Positions 15,806-16,842 of a stretch of DNA of 16,842 bases are shown here, piece by piece. The position numbers and the translations under genes were made by a program. The stretch is from an uncultured Terriglobus sp. Lineage in GTDB: Bacteria > Acidobacteriota > Terriglobia > Terriglobales > Acidobacteriaceae. The notes below the pieces were generated by a model. The model did no database searches. It saw only the letters and a list, made by a program, of their open reading frames with translations, and was not told the DNA's origin. How positions within the stretch are numbered: position 1 is the first letter of the stretch; each line of letters opens with the position of its first letter. The stretch lies in assembly GCA_937871605.1 (NCBI GenBank), contig CALMRM010000315.1, forward strand, positions 3,217-20,058, in the 5' to 3' direction.

Positions 15806-16459
15806 ATGAGTTCCGCAGACGTTGCACAAAAAGAGACTGATCGATCAAAAAATCCTGGTGCGCCCAAGCGGCAGCGGGGACGGCCTCGTCAATTTGATCG
15901 CGAGGAGGGACTTCGGCAGGCTCTTAAACTGTTTTGGCTCCGGGGGTATGAAGCCACGTCGATGTCGGATCTGCGGACGGCTCTCGGCATTACACAAGCG
16001 AGTCTCTACGCCGCTTACGAGAGCAAGGAAGCGATGTTTCGCGAGGTTGTGGATCTATATCTAGAGACGAAAGGTAACATCGCAGGCCGGACGCTGCCCC
16101 ACCTCGACAACGCCAGAGAGGCCATCGAGGCCATGCTGCGGGAAGCGGTACGTCTGTTTACTGAGGATTACGCGCCCGGTGGGTGTCTTGTGGTTCTCGG
16201 CGCGACCAACTGTACCGCAGAGAACAGGGATGTGCAGGAGTATCTAGCGGGGCTCCGGCGCGGGACACTGGCCACCATCACCGATCGCCTCCTGCAGGCC
16301 CAGAAAATGGGTGAGTTGGGCCGCGACGTCTCGGTTTCTGGACTGGCCGGGTACTACACCATGGTCCTGCACGGACTCTCCATCCCGGCTCGGGATGGCG
16401 CCACTCGCGAGGAGCTCACGCAAATTGTGAACCTCGCGATGGAAGTCTGGCCCACGTAG
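15806..16459 (+). CDS. TetR-family transcriptional repressor
   Basis: A 217-residue regulator. A basic arm KRQRGRPRQFD precedes the three-helix DNA-binding domain: GLRQALKLFWLRGYEATSMS, then DLRTALGITQASLYAAYESK (HTH about 52-72), with ESKEAMFREVVDLY after it. This is the clear TetR pattern. The C-terminal domain (about 85-210) has AREAIEAMLREAVRLF and a GGCLVVLGATNC segment with two cysteines about ten residues apart. The GCLV segment and position recall TetR regulators of the AcrR/NemR group, in which cysteines can sense electrophiles. An in-frame TTG at 15788 is possible but lies in the operator; the ATG has no evident Shine-Dalgarno site, so translation may be leaderless. Divergent from the five-gene operon, which it probably represses together with itself. 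Confidence 0.92.
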   Translation: MSSADVAQKETDRSKNPGAPKRQRGRPRQFDREEGLRQALKLFWLRGYEATSMSDLRTALGITQASLYAAYESKEAMFREVVDLYLETKGNIAGRTLPHLDNAREAIEAMLREAVRLFTEDYAPGGCLVVLGATNCTAENRDVQEYLAGLRRGTLATITDRLLQAQKMGELGRDVSVSGLAGYYTMVLHGLSIPARDGATREELTQIVNLAMEVWPT

Positions 16460-16499
16460 CAGGGATGGGCGCTGACTCGGCTTGAACAGACAAGAGTAA

Positions 16500-16708
16500 T
16501 CCAAAACCTTCCGCCATCTTGTGGCATCCTGCTCAAGGCCAACGGGCAAGATGCGAAGAAGATTCGGGAGTTTTAAGGAACGCCAACGGCAGGATCACGC
16601 CTGACGTGTATACGCAGGCCGTGAACTTATAAGCGAGCCGCACAGAGCAAAGTTGTAAGGATGATGGTGTCCGGCGCGGATTACAAAGAGGTTGAGAGAT
16701 TGAACTGA
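16500..16708 (+). pseudogene. Tyrosine recombinase (phage-type integrase) C-terminal remnant
   Basis: Short frames add up to the catalytic end of a tyrosine integrase: KTFRHLVAS (the HxxR-type box), LLKANGQDAKKIREF, LRNANGRITPDVYTQAVN (the catalytic tyrosine in DVYTQAV) and KRAAQSKVVRMMVSG, finishing at the stop 16706-16708. Shifts lie near 16528, 16565 and 16626, and everything upstream of the HxxR box is missing. It is certainly non-functional. It ends 84 bases from the 3' end of the tRNA-Asp gene on the opposite strand, which is where an integrase gene lies after insertion of an element at a tRNA. Confidence 0.8.
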
Positions 16709-16715
16709 CTCTCTC

Positions 16716-16744
16716 TGGTACCCGTGCGAGTATTCGAACCCGGA
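16716..16744 (-). other. tRNA 3'-half-like sequence (uncertain)
   Basis: Read on the minus strand it gives TCCGGGTTCGAATACTCG followed by CACGGGTACCA: a GGTTCGAAT T-loop-like core and a terminal CCA at the correct distance for the 3' end of a tRNA. The T-stem pairs poorly and no matching 5' acceptor strand lies upstream, so it is not a functional gene. It could be a decayed tRNA or a partial tRNA copy left by integration. Confidence 0.25.
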
Positions 16745-16792
16745 TTCAATTGTGACTTGAGGTTCCATACGAAGCTAAATGCTTTGCTTGTA

Positions 16793-16842
16793 TGGCGGGG
16801 ACGACGGGGCTCGAACCCGCGACCTCTGCCGTGACAGGGCAG
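16793..16842 (-). tRNA. tRNA-Asp(GTC), 3' part, cut by the window end
   Basis: The minus strand reads the anticodon arm CTGCC-CTGTCAC-GGCAG (anticodon GTC at 16833-16835), a variable region, a T-arm with GGGTTCGAGCCCC, and the acceptor strand CGTCCCCG ending in an encoded CCA. G as discriminator base is normal for tRNA-Asp. The 5' half lies beyond the window. The gene's 3' end faces the integrase remnant. Confidence 0.9.

Noticed and set aside
1..16842. CRISPR arrays, rRNA genes, intact insertion sequences and long direct repeats.
   Set aside because: No regularly spaced repeats, rRNA motifs, or transposase with terminal inverted repeats were seen by eye; mobile traces are limited to the integrase and coat-like fragments.

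Overview
The window reads as a stretch of chromosome from a soil or freshwater bacterium of moderately high GC. The protein style suggests an acidobacterium (Terriglobus/Granulicella-like): a GH6 cellulase, a characteristic TPR protein tail, and a DVYTQAV-type tyrosine integrase. That assignment is inference from resemblance only. Intact genes sit beside a remarkable density of decayed ones, and a partial tRNA-Asp closes the right edge.

Left part (1-6610). A terminator hairpin precedes an intact isochorismatase-like hydrolase (minus). Across a 305-bp regulatory gap with repeated palindromic sites lies a divergent intact zinc-free quinone-oxidoreductase-type MDR enzyme. From 2195 to 3887 (minus) lie three co-oriented, truncated and frameshifted fragments placed end to end: the C-terminal third of a nitronate monooxygenase, a GlxA/AraC-type regulator lacking its N-terminus, and the C-terminal tail of a TPR protein. 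An intact DinB/DUF1572 gene abuts them. A terminator hairpin and an intact secreted GH6 cellulase follow.

Middle part (7055-11737). Nearly every gene here is broken: an NmrA-like NAD(P)-binding protein, a phage-coat-like fragment, a LysR regulator and, divergent from it, a plus-strand series of FMN reductase, phenol-MetA-type outer-membrane protein, alpha/beta hydrolase, XapX membrane protein and VOC/glyoxalase protein. Start/stop overlaps (taATG at 9420-9422, TTGA at 11036-11039) show that this was once a translationally coupled, LysR-controlled operon, probably for uptake and conversion of an aromatic or quinone-like compound.

Right part (12594-16459). This is the best-preserved block: a tight five-gene minus-strand operon encoding two NTF2/SnoaL-like paralogues, a 3-hydroxyisobutyrate-dehydrogenase-family reductase, an esterase-713-like alpha/beta hydrolase and an EthD-family protein. 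It is divergent from a TetR regulator, with a NemR-like imperfect palindrome between them. I recognise the families but know of no described pathway with this gene set, so it is the best candidate here for an uncharacterised small-molecule conversion or detoxification system.

Right edge (16500-16842). The C-terminus of a tyrosine integrase, broken by frameshifts, lies just outside the 3' end of tRNA-Asp(GTC). This is the expected geometry of an old integrative element at a tRNA attachment site, and it offers one explanation for the mosaic of fragments in the window.
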